From Diphasiastrum complanatum (lineage: Eukaryota > Streptophyta > Lycopodiopsida > Lycopodiales > Lycopodiaceae), in the NCBI GenBank assembly GCA_029204225.1, contig CM055110.1:16774309-16838308 (forward strand): 64,000 nucleotides of DNA, given 5' to 3'. Positions 1 through 9,330 of this stretch are shown here, in pieces; the first letter of the stretch is position 1; the number at the start of each line of letters is the position of its first letter. Under the pieces are notes generated by a model. The model did not search any database, was not told where the DNA came from, and worked only from the letters and a program-made list of their open reading frames with translations. The position numbers and the translations under genes are program-made.

Positions 1-1436
1 CTGAGTTTTACTCAGATTCGTAATGAGTTACTCGAGTCCTTGAGAGGGAAATGCCAGCATGATGCATTCTTCTCTATTATCTGGAACTCAGTCCAGAACA
101 GACAGTTACAGACTCCAGAACCAGTTCCCGGGGCTGGTGCCAGTTCATCCAAGAATACGGCAGCTTCCGTTGAGGATGATGATGAGTCCGAGTATACGTC
201 GTCAGATGACGTTGAGGATTCTGAGCCTGTATTACCCAAGCAAACCCCAGTGGTTGAGGGTCAGTTGACTCAAGGATTCAAATGGAAACAGTATTCCATT
301 CAGGATGAGTACTTGCTCTATAGAGATAGAGTATGTGTCCCCAATTCAGAGGATTATAGGCAGCAGGTCCTATATGAATGTCATGACAATCCTAGCGCGG
401 GACACCCAGGCATACAGAAGACCTATGAGCTTCTTCGTAGGCAATTTTTCTGGCCCAGTATGAAAAAGGACGTCCACCAGTATGTAACCAGTTGCCAGAA
501 ATGTCAAGTAAATAAAGCAGAGCGTTTAAAGGCAGGAGGGTTGTTGCATCCCTTAGAAATACCAGCTGGTAAATGGGAGAGTATCTCCATGGATTTTATA
601 GTAGGCCTGCCTAAAACCCAAAAGGGTAATGACGCTATATGGGTCACAGTTGACCGTCTGACCAAAATGGCTCATTTTATTCCGACCAAAACAACCGTTA
701 GAGCTCCAGAGTTAGCGAGGTTGTTTGTAGACGGGCTATTTAAATTGTACGGTCTACCTTCCAGCATAGTCAGCGACCGGGACAGTAAGTTTACTGGAAA
801 TTTTTGGAAGGCAGTATTCCATCATCTCCATACTAAACTTAATATGAGTACCACCGACCATCCACAGACGGACGGTCAAACAGAAAGGGTAAATCAAGTG
901 CTGGAGGATATGCTTCGTGCATACGTCAGCAAGAGGCAGACTAATTGGGAGGAGTATCTCTCGATATTAGAGTTTGCTTACAACAGTACCAAACATTCAG
1001 CTACGGGATACAGCCCATTTATGCTGATGTACGGTTTTCAGCCACGCTCACCCACAACTGTAGGGTTTAAACAAGAAAAAGTTGAAGCAGCCAGAAACTT
1101 TTTAGATGACCTAAACCAGATGATAGAACATGCTAAGCGTAGCACTAGACAATCCCAGGATCAAGCCAGGCATTATGCAGATCCACACAGACGGGATGTG
1201 CAGTTCTCCACTGGTGAGAAAGTCTACTTGAGAGTCCCAGTTGACTCTAAAACCCTCAAATCAGGAGTGTGTGCTAAGTTGTCTCCAAGGTATTGTGGTC
1301 CCTTTACCATCAGTAGGAGACTAGGCGAGGTCACCTATGAACTAGAACTCCCACACAGCAGTAAGGTTTTTCCAGTCTTTCATGTAAGTCAGTTACGAAA
1401 AGCCTTAACCAGATCAGATAATCTGGTAGGGGACAG
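1..1436 (+). pseudogene. Ty3/gypsy chromovirus pol, integrase part (5' piece of a split gene)
   Basis: The frame is open from the first base of the window to 1436. It encodes the end of a gypsy Pol: an acidic Ser-rich spacer, the integrase HHCC zinc site (HPGIQKTYELLRRQFFWP followed by CQKCQ near 490-515), and the DDE core with its three acids in SMDFIVGLP (about 590), VSDRDSKF (about 775) and GQTERVNQVLE (about 880-905). A C-terminal GPF/Y-like stretch (SPRYCGPFTI) follows near 1290. Integrase inserts cDNA copies into host DNA. The gene is cut at 1436 by Copia-1 and resumes at 7298 with its chromodomain. No stop or frameshift is seen on either side, so the element was probably coding-competent here before it was split. 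The 5' part lies outside the window. Confidence 0.93.
1432..1436. repeat. Target-site duplication of Copia-1, left copy (GACAG)
   Basis: The five bases GACAG directly before the 5' LTR are repeated at 7298-7302 directly after the 3' LTR. A 5-bp duplication is the usual integrase footprint of copia elements and fixes the element borders. Confidence 0.95.
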
Positions 1437-2089
1437 TGTGAAAAATTGTCAACTAGTAGTATTTTCCTAACTTGAGATTTTGTAGGCCTATGGCCAAATA
1501 AAAGTTAGAGATAGGTTCATACATGTATGTAGAGGCCCAAAGTATGTGTACACTACTTTTGAGGTCACATTAATTAGAGGAGGTCGAGTGTGGAGCTCTT
1601 CTATTGGCTCATAATTTGGTGCATTCCTATTTGACCAAATTTCTAGGTATATGGGTGAATCCTATTGGACCCCAATTTTAGCCTATCATAAGACAAGTGG
1701 CCAAGAGGCACTATGGCTGCTATAAATAGCCATCTCCACGAGTATGTACACATCTCATTTTCATTCTATTGAATGAATGTTATGCTCTTTGAAGATCCAT
1801 CTTCTTCTCTCTCACTTTTTTGTTCATATCTTGCATTCTAGCCACTAGAATTGTGATTTCTTTGTTGCTATGGCTTCACACGTGTGAAATGCAGGTTGTA
1901 GGCTCTGAAGTACGGACAGGGACAGCAAGTTTCTGTTTGTGGAAGCTTATGATCAGATTTTGATGTTTAGTTGATGTTTAGTATGCTTAACATCACAATT
2001 TCTATCATTTTTTCAATCTAGATGTGCATAACTTCCATGGCCAAGATCTTTATGAAACTTTAGCATCTTTTGGATCTGAGTTTTTCACA
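1437..2089 (+). repeat. Copia-1 5' LTR
   Basis: The 653-bp LTR begins TGTGAA and ends TTCACA, forming 6-bp inverted termini. It contains a TATA box at 1721 and the 14-bp perfect palindrome TTCACACGTGTGAA at 1875-1888, downstream of the likely transcription start. Confidence 0.95.
1721..1727 (+). promoter_or_regulatory. TATA box of the Copia-1 5' LTR
   Basis: TATAAATAG lies mid-LTR, about 285 bp into the element, which is where plant copia LTRs usually start transcription. The same box is at 6929 in the 3' LTR. A pyrimidine-rich TCTTCTTCTCTCTC leader follows about 75 bp downstream. Confidence 0.65.
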
Positions 2090-2101
2090 TGGTATCAGAG
2101 C
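2090..2101 (+). other. Copia-1 primer binding site (initiator Met tRNA)
   Basis: TGGTATCAGAGC follows the LTR with no gap. It is the standard plant copia site complementary to the 3' end of tRNA-iMet, used to prime minus-strand cDNA. About 600 bp of non-coding leader separates it from gag. Confidence 0.95.
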
Positions 2102-2698
2102 ATTAGGCGGCCAAATGTGCAGGTTTTGCCAGATTTAGAAGAGATTTGTGGGCGAGTTTGCTTTTGTAGCATTCCAATCAAGTTTCTAGCTAAAAATCTT
2201 GTTGATTTATGTGTAGAAATTGGATCTTTGTGATCAAAACATCATTTGTATGCATTTCAATTGAAGTAGGGCGAATTCCCTCTGTACTTATCAGAATAAG
2301 GAGACAAAAATTGTTTTGGAAAGAGGGAGATGCAAGATCCAACAAGATCCTATTAGTTTTCCATTCTAGCATATAGTTTTTTGATTCAATTTCTTGCTTC
2401 TTCATGTCAAAAACTTCAAAATTGATGTAACCCTCTGATTTTCAGTTTGCTGAATGATTCAAGAGTGTATTTCAATCTTAGGAGTGAGGGAAAAGCAAGT
2501 ATATTGAGGTTTGGTCTTGGTTTGATCAAGAAATCATAAAACTAGTGGCTAAAATTAAGGAAAAAGTGAGGAAAAGAGAGAAAAAGTAAGGTTTTAGGTT
2601 CCAAATCTTTGTGATTTCTTCTTGTGTTTCATTTGTTGATTCAAGAGAGTGCTTAGTGCATTGGAACAGGTCAAAGATCAGAGATCAATCATTGCAAC

Positions 2699-5600
2699 AT
2701 GGCTACAAATGGAGGCTACATGTTGGAAAGCAATGATAGGCTTACCTCCCTCAACTATTCTACTTGGAAAGTAAGGATGGAGTCTTTGCTTGAGATGAAT
2801 GAGTTGATGGATATTGTTGTAGGTGTGGAGGAGAGACCTTTGGCACCTCAAGAACAATTGAGGTATGACAAGAGGGCAAAGAAAGCCCTTCACATGATCA
2901 AGATGAATGTGACAAATGAGCTTATCAAAGAGGTTGGTAAGTGCACATCATCTAGTGAAGCTTGGGAAGCCTTGAAGAAGGTTTATGAATCCAAGTCTAC
3001 TTCTAGAGTGTTGACTTTAAGAAGGCAAATCTTTTCTTGTATGCAAAAGAAGAGTGAGAATGGACATGCTTTTGTTTTGAGAGTTAAAGCATTGAATGAT
3101 GAGTTAGCATGCATTAATGATGGCATAAATAATGAGGAGCTTGTTCAAGTGATTCTCAATGGCTTGTTGGATGATCATGCTAATCTTGTTCAAAGTTATG
3201 CTATCCAAAAATGTTTACCAAGTGTTGGAGACTTGCAAGAGGTCTTGTTGGCTGAAGAATTCAGGTTGCAAGCAAGAGTGGGAGCATCTTCTACATCTCA
3301 AGGAGGAGAAGAGGAGGCAATGTTCTCTAAAGGCAAGTTCAAGGGCAAAGGTAAAAGCAATTGGTCTAAAGGGCAAGACCAAGGTGAGCACTCTACTTTT
3401 GGCAAAAAGAAGGATAGATCTAAGCTAAAATGTTTCTATTGTGGAGTCAAAGGGCATTTTGCTAGTGATTGTTTTAAGAAAAAGAGGGATCAAGGGGAAA
3501 AGCAAACCAATCTAACTATTGATGAGGGTGGGGATGAGCTTCTTTCAAATGATGCTTTTGTTATGTCATCTTGCTTGTTGGCTAATCATGGAGACATTGA
3601 TCCTTGGTGGATTGATAGTGGAGCCACTTCTCATATGACATATCATAAAGAGTATTTTTCATCTTTAATGGCATTTGATGGTGATAGGAAGGTAATCTAT
3701 ACCGCAAATGATGGTGAGTGTGCAATCAAGGGGATTGGCACAATTCCTATTTCACTTTCTACAAATAGGAATATAGAATTGAAAGATGTTTTGCTCATTC
3801 CATCCATTACCAAGAACTTACTTAGTGTAAGCCAAATGCTTGACAAAGGATTCAAAGTTGAGTTTGATGGTGATGCTTGCTTGATCAAAAAGGGGTGTAG
3901 TATCATTGCAAAAGGGAAAAGGCAAGGGAAATTGTTCAAGCTTGATGCATGTGTTGTTGCTAACCAAGTTGGATGCATGGCAAATGAACAAATGTCAATT
4001 CAAGAGGTATGGCATAAAAGGATGGGACATCTCAACTACAAGGCCTTGGAGGTAATAGCCAAAAAGGAGGTAGTAAGGGGACTTCCCAAGTCTCTTACTT
4101 GCTTGAATCATGTTTGTGAAGAATGTGCTTTGTCTAAATCACATAGATTGCCATATACTAGATCTATATCTAGATCTAAGATGCCTTTTTCTCTCTTGCA
4201 TTCGGATATTCATGGTGTTACTACAATTAGCAATGGAGGTGCTAAGATGTATGTAACTTTCATTGATGATTTTAGTAGATTTTGTTGGGTTTATCTACTA
4301 AAGAGCAAGGATGAGGTGTTTGATGTGTTTGTCAAGTTCAAAGTTGCTATTGAGACTCAATTTACAACCAAAATCAAATGCTTGAGGAGCGACAATGGTG
4401 GTGAATACATTTCTAACAAATTCAAAGCCTTTTGCGATGAGCATGGGATCAAGAGGGAGTACACATGTCCAAGAACACCACAACAAAATGGAGTGGCCGA
4501 GAGGAAGAATAGAACCTTGTGTGAGAGTGCAAAGGCAATGAGATTGAATGCTAATCTTCCTAAACCTTTTTGGAGTGATGCTTTGTTGTGTGCAAATTTC
4601 CTATGCAATAGATGGCCAAGTGTTGTATTGGAAGGAAAAACCCCTTTTGAAGCTTTGTTTGGTACGAAGCCTAATGTCAAGTTTCTAAGAACTTTTGGAT
4701 GCATTTGCTACTTCAACATTACTCTTGATGATAGAACTAAGGAGGATCCATCTTCAAGAAAGGGCATTTTTGTTGGTTATAGTGAAGTAAGCAAAGCATA
4801 TAGGATTTATGTTCCTTCAATCAAGAAAGTGTTCACAAGTAGGGATGTCATTTTTGATGAAAGTAACATTCCAAAAGTTGTTTCAAGTGATGATGGTGTT
4901 GTTGCAACTAATGTGCTTGATGACAATGGAGTTGATGACACATTGGATGTGGATGTTGAAGAAGCCTCTTCAAGTCAAATTCCAAGGAGAACTCCAAGGC
5001 ATAAAGTGAAACCCTCAAGGCTCACTTATGATGGCAAAGGTAAGCAAGTGGTGGATGGATCCAACTATGCTTTCCTAACTTTTTTTGATGTACCTTCATG
5101 TGTAGATGAAGCAAGGCAAGAAGAGGAATGGATCCAAGCAATGGATCTTGAGTTTGAAGCACTTATGAAGAACAACACATGGAGATTGGTGGAGCTTCCA
5201 AAGGGCAAAAGTGCAATTGGATGCAAATGGATCTTCAAGGTAAAGACAAATCAAGATGGATCTATCAACAAGTTCAAGGCAAGGTTGGTGGCTAAAGGTT
5301 ATGCTCAAGAGCATGGCATTGACTATGAGGAAACCTTTGCACCCGTGGCAAAGATGGTGAGCATAAGAGTAATCATTTCCCTTGCAACTCTTTATGGATG
5401 GGATCTTTGGCAATTAGACATTTCTAATGCTTTCTTGAATGGTGATCTTGAAGAGGAAGCCTACATGGAGCAACCCGAGAGCTATGTTTCTCATAGCAAG
5501 CCTAATCATGTGTGTTTTCTACAAAAAAGTTTGTATGGTCTTAAGCAAGCACCAAGGAGTTGGTATGCTAGGCTTAACTCTTTTCTACTTTCTCAAAACT

Positions 5601-6649
5601 TCACTATGAGTGAGTATGATCATTCACTTTACTTTAGAATTAGTGCTAATGATGTTACAATCCTTCTAATTTATGTGGATGACATTATTTTAAGTGGAGG
5701 GAACAAGGAAGATATAGAAGATATCAAGAAAGCACTAAAAAAGGAATTTGAAGTGCATGATCTTGGTCTTTTGAGCTATATCTTAGGAATAGAAGTAATT
5801 AGAACTTCTCAAATCACTTTTATTTCACAAGAGAAGTATGCTATTTCTATTCTCAATAGATTTCATATGGTAGATGCAAATCCTATTGATACACCTATGG
5901 AATCACATGTAAAGCTAACTATAAGAGGTAATGAAAGATCCTTCGAGGACATTACTCTCTATAGGAAGCTAATAGGTTCTCTTATATATCTAACCATCAC
6001 AAGACCTGATTTATCTTATTGTGTTGGTAGATTAAGCCAATTCATGCAAGATCCTAGCATAGAACATTGGAAACTAGGAAAGAGGATCTTGAGATACATC
6101 TCGGGAACAAAAGATTTTGGCATTGTTTATAGAGGCTCATCACCTAACTTATTTGGTTTTTCAGATTCAGATTTTGCAGGAGACCTTATGGATAGAAAAT
6201 CCATAAATGCACATGCTATTTTCATAGGTGATGGAGCTATCTCATGGATGTCGAAGAAACAAGCAACTATATCACTTTCTTCTAGTGAGGCCGAGTACAA
6301 AGCTTTGACATCATGCACAAAGGAGATGGTGTGGATCAAGAGGATGATTATGGAGCTTCATTTGCTGGATTTTTCAGAGAGTCCAATCATCTTTTGTGAC
6401 AACCTTTCAGCCCAAAGTCTAGCAAGCAATCCGGTTTTCCATGCAAGGAGCAAACATATCGAGGTGGCTTACCATTTTGTGAGAGAACAAGTGTTGGCAA
6501 AAGAGATCAAGCTTGAACATATCCCATCAAAGGAATGTGTGGCTGATATCTTTACCAAAGCATTGGGAAAGGACTTATTTTTCAAGCATAGAACAAGTCT
6601 TGGTGTACTTTCTAAATCTATGCTAAAACTAGTTGAAGAGGGAGTGTGA
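2699..6649 (+). CDS. Copia-1 Gag-Pol polyprotein
   Basis: One 1316-residue frame runs in the copia order Gag, protease, integrase, RT, RNase H. Gag (about 1-290) has a UBN2-like capsid region and a CCHC knuckle CFYCGVKGHFASDC near 245-258. The protease motif is WIDSGATSHM near 303-312. Integrase has an HHCC site (WHKRMGHLNY near 438, then CEECALSK), then core acids in LLHSDIHG (about 500), RSDNGGEY (about 564) and GVAERKNR (about 600). RT spans about 800-1060 with the catalytic YVDDII near 990. RNase H covers about 1150-1300 (SDSDFAGD, SSSEAEYKAL). I chose the ATG at 2699 because it begins the conserved MATNGGYMLE Gag start, about 600 bp after the primer site. The stop codon lies two bases inside the 3' LTR. 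I see no damage to catalytic residues. Confidence 0.96.
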   Translation: MATNGGYMLESNDRLTSLNYSTWKVRMESLLEMNELMDIVVGVEERPLAPQEQLRYDKRAKKALHMIKMNVTNELIKEVGKCTSSSEAWEALKKVYESKSTSRVLTLRRQIFSCMQKKSENGHAFVLRVKALNDELACINDGINNEELVQVILNGLLDDHANLVQSYAIQKCLPSVGDLQEVLLAEEFRLQARVGASSTSQGGEEEAMFSKGKFKGKGKSNWSKGQDQGEHSTFGKKKDRSKLKCFYCGVKGHFASDCFKKKRDQGEKQTNLTIDEGGDELLSNDAFVMSSCLLANHGDIDPWWIDSGATSHMTYHKEYFSSLMAFDGDRKVIYTANDGECAIKGIGTIPISLSTNRNIELKDVLLIPSITKNLLSVSQMLDKGFKVEFDGDACLIKKGCSIIAKGKRQGKLFKLDACVVANQVGCMANEQMSIQEVWHKRMGHLNYKALEVIAKKEVVRGLPKSLTCLNHVCEECALSKSHRLPYTRSISRSKMPFSLLHSDIHGVTTISNGGAKMYVTFIDDFSRFCWVYLLKSKDEVFDVFVKFKVAIETQFTTKIKCLRSDNGGEYISNKFKAFCDEHGIKREYTCPRTPQQNGVAERKNRTLCESAKAMRLNANLPKPFWSDALLCANFLCNRWPSVVLEGKTPFEALFGTKPNVKFLRTFGCICYFNITLDDRTKEDPSSRKGIFVGYSEVSKAYRIYVPSIKKVFTSRDVIFDESNIPKVVSSDDGVVATNVLDDNGVDDTLDVDVEEASSSQIPRRTPRHKVKPSRLTYDGKGKQVVDGSNYAFLTFFDVPSCVDEARQEEEWIQAMDLEFEALMKNNTWRLVELPKGKSAIGCKWIFKVKTNQDGSINKFKARLVAKGYAQEHGIDYEETFAPVAKMVSIRVIISLATLYGWDLWQLDISNAFLNGDLEEEAYMEQPESYVSHSKPNHVCFLQKSLYGLKQAPRSWYARLNSFLLSQNFTMSEYDHSLYFRISANDVTILLIYVDDIILSGGNKEDIEDIKKALKKEFEVHDLGLLSYILGIEVIRTSQITFISQEKYAISILNRFHMVDANPIDTPMESHVKLTIRGNERSFEDITLYRKLIGSLIYLTITRPDLSYCVGRLSQFMQDPSIEHWKLGKRILRYISGTKDFGIVYRGSSPNLFGFSDSDFAGDLMDRKSINAHAIFIGDGAISWMSKKQATISLSSSEAEYKALTSCTKEMVWIKRMIMELHLLDFSESPIIFCDNLSAQSLASNPVFHARSKHIEVAYHFVREQVLAKEIKLEHIPSKECVADIFTKALGKDLFFKHRTSLGVLSKSMLKLVEEGV
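6635..6644 (+). other. Copia-1 polypurine tract
   Basis: GAAGAGGGAG abuts the 3' LTR and is the plus-strand DNA primer. It also encodes the last residues of the polyprotein (EEGV). The same tract occurs in Copia-9. Confidence 0.9.
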
Positions 6650-7297
6650 AAAATTGTCAACTAGTAGTATTTTCCTAACTTGAGATTTTGTAGGCCTATG
6701 GCCAAATAAAAGTTAGAGATAGGTTCATACATGTATGTAGAGGCCCAAAGTATGTGTACACTACTTTTGAGGTCACATTAATTAGAGGAGGTCGAGTGTG
6801 GAGCTCTTCTATTGGCTCATAATTTGGTGCATTCCTATTTGACCAAATTTCTAGGTATATGGGTGAATCCTATTGGACCCCAATTTTAGCCTATCATAAG
6901 ACAAGTGGCCAAGAGGCACTATGGCTGCTATAAATAGCCATCTCCACGAGTATGTACACATCTCATTTTCATTCTATTGAATGAATGTTATGCTCTTTGA
7001 AGATCCATCTTCTTCTCTCTCACTTTTTTGTTCATATCTTGCATTCTAGCCACTAGAATTGTGATTTCTTTGTTGCTATGGCTTCACACGTGTGAAATGC
7101 AGGTTGTAGGCTCTGAAGTACGGACAGGGACAGCAAGTTTCTGTTTGTGGAAGCTTATGATCAGATTTTGATGTTTAGTTGATGTTTAGTATGCTTAACA
7201 TCACAATTTCTATCATTTTTTCAATCTAGATGTGCATAATTTCCATGGCCAAGATCTTTATGAAACTTTAGCATCTTTTGGATCTGAGTTTTTCACA
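6645..7297 (+). repeat. Copia-1 3' LTR
   Basis: The 653-bp copy is essentially identical to 1437-2089, with one substitution noticed at 7240. It ends TTCACA just before the GACAG duplication. Confidence 0.95.
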
Positions 7298-7512
7298 GAC
7301 AGTGTTCTAGTTCTCCCATTGGATCCTCAACAACCTCCACATGAACCAGAGGAAATTCTTGATAGTAGAGAGACGCAGACTCGTCATACTCTATACCGAG
7401 AATATCTGGTTAAGTGGAATGATCAGCCTGTTGAGAATGCCACTTGGGAAAGAGGCAGCGTCCTTCGCAAGATTTTTCCAGACTTTGTCTTAGAGGACCA
7501 AGACGGTTCTTA
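7298..7512 (+). pseudogene. Ty3/gypsy Pol C-terminus with chromodomain (3' piece of the split gene)
   Basis: This continues the gypsy frame cut at 1436. It encodes a chromodomain-like end: EEILDSRETQ, YREYLVKWNDQP, then ATWERGSVLRKIFPDFV, stopping at 7510-7512. Chromodomains at the integrase C-terminus define plant chromoviruses and direct integration to marked chromatin. GACAG at 7298-7302 is the right target duplication of Copia-1. A polypurine tract, AAGGGGGAGGGAG (7512-7524), follows the stop. Confidence 0.9.
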
Positions 7513-7524
7513 AGGGGGAGGGAG

Positions 7525-7880
7525 TGTTACGAGCTCGTAACCAGTGCCGAACCCTAGAGAACACAGATAGGTCAGATACCACAGTCAGGGTCGTGTCCAG
7601 CGTACATGACCAACAGGGCAAGACAATGTGAGTAGTGTGCCCCAGCACGGTCCATAGCCATGGCGGGCCTAACACAGCCTAGGGACCCTGTCAGCAGGAT
7701 AGGGCCCCCAGTTGGGTCCCGATGTGCAGTCGGCCACGTCAGTGCCATGTGGCCGACACTTGGCAGTAGCATGCTACCAGTCCTCACACTGGGCTAGGAG
7801 GGGCTTACTCTATATCAGGGAGTAGGCAAGGTTGGGTGGATCAGTTAGTGTTTGCCCTACTGTGGTGTTAGGATCTATTA
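7525..7880 (+). repeat. Partial 3' LTR of the Ty3/gypsy chromovirus
   Basis: The sequence starts TGTTACGAGC right after the polypurine tract and is GC-richer than its surroundings. It runs to about 7880, where minus-strand gypsy coding sequence begins, so the LTR is truncated or interrupted. The right border is approximate because no second copy is in the window. Confidence 0.6.
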
Positions 7881-9110
7881 CACTTACCCTATAGGGAGGT
7901 CTATTGGGTATGGAACTTCCAGGAATAATGTCTATCGTATAATCTTCAGGTCTTTCAGGGGGTAAGGACTTTGGTAGCTCATCAGAAAAACAAGAAGAAT
8001 ACTTTAATAAAAAGTCTTTTCTATTATTGTCCAAATAATGCACATTTCCGTCAACATCATCATCCATACTTTGAACAAACAACAAGTAAGAAAATACTGC
8101 TTTCTTTAGTACTTTTGATACTTGAATATGGCTTACCAAAGGAATTGTTTCGCCACTTTGTCCTGCATGCACACTAACATCTTTACGTTTGTGCTTCCAT
8201 GAAATCAAATGCTTATTGTAGTCCACCAGAGGATTGTGCATTTTGTGCCAAGGCATGCCTAAGATTACATCCACTCCCTGCAAAGGACCTACCATGAATT
8301 CTATAGGTTTATAGTAGTCGGAGATTTGGAGCTTCAATTTTCCAATTACAGGGTAAATGTTTGCATCACCATCAACAAAAGCACCTTTAGCCTTAAGCAT
8401 AGATTCGGAAAAAGAACCAACTCCTATCTCTTGTGCAAGCTTAAAAGAGATGAGATTATGAGAGGAGCTGCATCAAAGAGAATTAGACAGAGTTGCTTAT
8501 GAACTTGTCCCCATGTTTTGAGAAAATCATGGGTTTGAGTATTCAATGCTTTGTACAGCCACCTGCTTCCCTTTGTTTGCACTTGAAGCTTTGTCATCTT
8601 TGAGTGGACATTTGAAGAAAAGGTGTCCCTTTTCCCCACACTTGAAGCATCTTCCTTCCTTGTGATAGGCCTGCATTTGTTCTTTGGAAAGGCATTGAGT
8701 CTTTTCTTTTGGAATTTGAGTTGTGGGAGGTTCCTTCCTTTTGTTCCCGACTCCATTTCAATGACTATCCTGCAGCTCAATTCTGGTAGCATAGTATATG
8801 ACTTGTTCTAAAGTATCAGCTTGTACTAGATCCAAGCCATATTGTATACTTCTATGCACACCCGAATAGAACTTCCTTTTCTGTTCTTTCTTGGAGATGG
8901 AATGCAAAGTCTGAACTTTCAAAAGCAACTCCCAAAATCTCTTAACATACTCAACTACTTTCTCATTTTGCTTTTGCCTAAAGATGTCCCAAGCAGCTAA
9001 AGTATCTTTCTTATATTCTTTTGGCAAAAAGTGGGCTTTAATCTGTTTTTTAAAGCTATGCCATGTGGATGCAGCTTCGTGATTTGATTTCATAGATGTC
9101 CACCATAGTG
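7880..9110 (-). pseudogene. Decayed Ty3/gypsy gag-protease-RT start
   Basis: Read on the minus strand from about 9110, the order is a Retrotrans_gag domain (AASTWHSFKKQIKAHFLPKE, later VVEYVKRFWELL), a degenerate CCHC region near 8590-8660, an aspartic-protease region (GVDVILGMPWHKMHNPLVDY near 8260), and the start of RT (DIIPGSSIPNRPPYR near 7890). Several frameshifts and stops break it, and RT is cut at about 7880 against the other gypsy LTR. It belongs to a different gypsy lineage from the chromovirus at position 1, judging by orientation and level of decay. Confidence 0.8.
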
Positions 9111-9272
9111 ATGCATACTTATCTAGATGTACCGTTGCAAATCAAATCTTGGAATAAGGGAAATCTATTCGAAAGTAAACATACAAACTCCTGTGTATTG
9201 GCATTTGTTTCAAGAATGAATACACAAGGCCTTCACATCAATTTCACAAAGAAAAAAAAATAGTAGACCTTG

Positions 9273-9284
9273 GCTCTGATACCA
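9273..9284 (-). other. Minus-strand iMet primer binding site of the decayed gypsy element
   Basis: GCTCTGATACCA here is the complement of TGGTATCAGAGC. It lies about 180 bp upstream of the minus-strand gag, so it is probably this element's primer site. The remnant LTR would start at about 9287 and is cut within about 45 bp by copia sequence. Confidence 0.7.
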
Positions 9285-9330
9285 ACCTGTGAACTTAAAG
9301 TGAAGGTCTCCTAGATTCTAAAGTCCTGAC

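Larger units (their letters stand above)
1437..7297 (+). mobile_element. Copia-1: complete, apparently intact Ty1/copia LTR retrotransposon
   Basis: The element is 5861 bp. It has two 653-bp LTRs, a tRNA primer site touching the 5' LTR, one uninterrupted 1316-codon gag-pol frame, a polypurine tract touching the 3' LTR, and a GACAG target duplication. Reading the two LTRs side by side I find one difference (C at 2032, T at 7240), so insertion was recent. It sits inside a gypsy Pol frame. All parts needed for autonomous movement are present, and it is a possible donor of proteins to the defective relatives elsewhere in the window. Confidence 0.96.

Noticed and set aside
4298-6660. Minus-strand frames inside Copia-1
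   Set aside because: All lie opposite the Gag-Pol coding sequence and have no recognisable domain.
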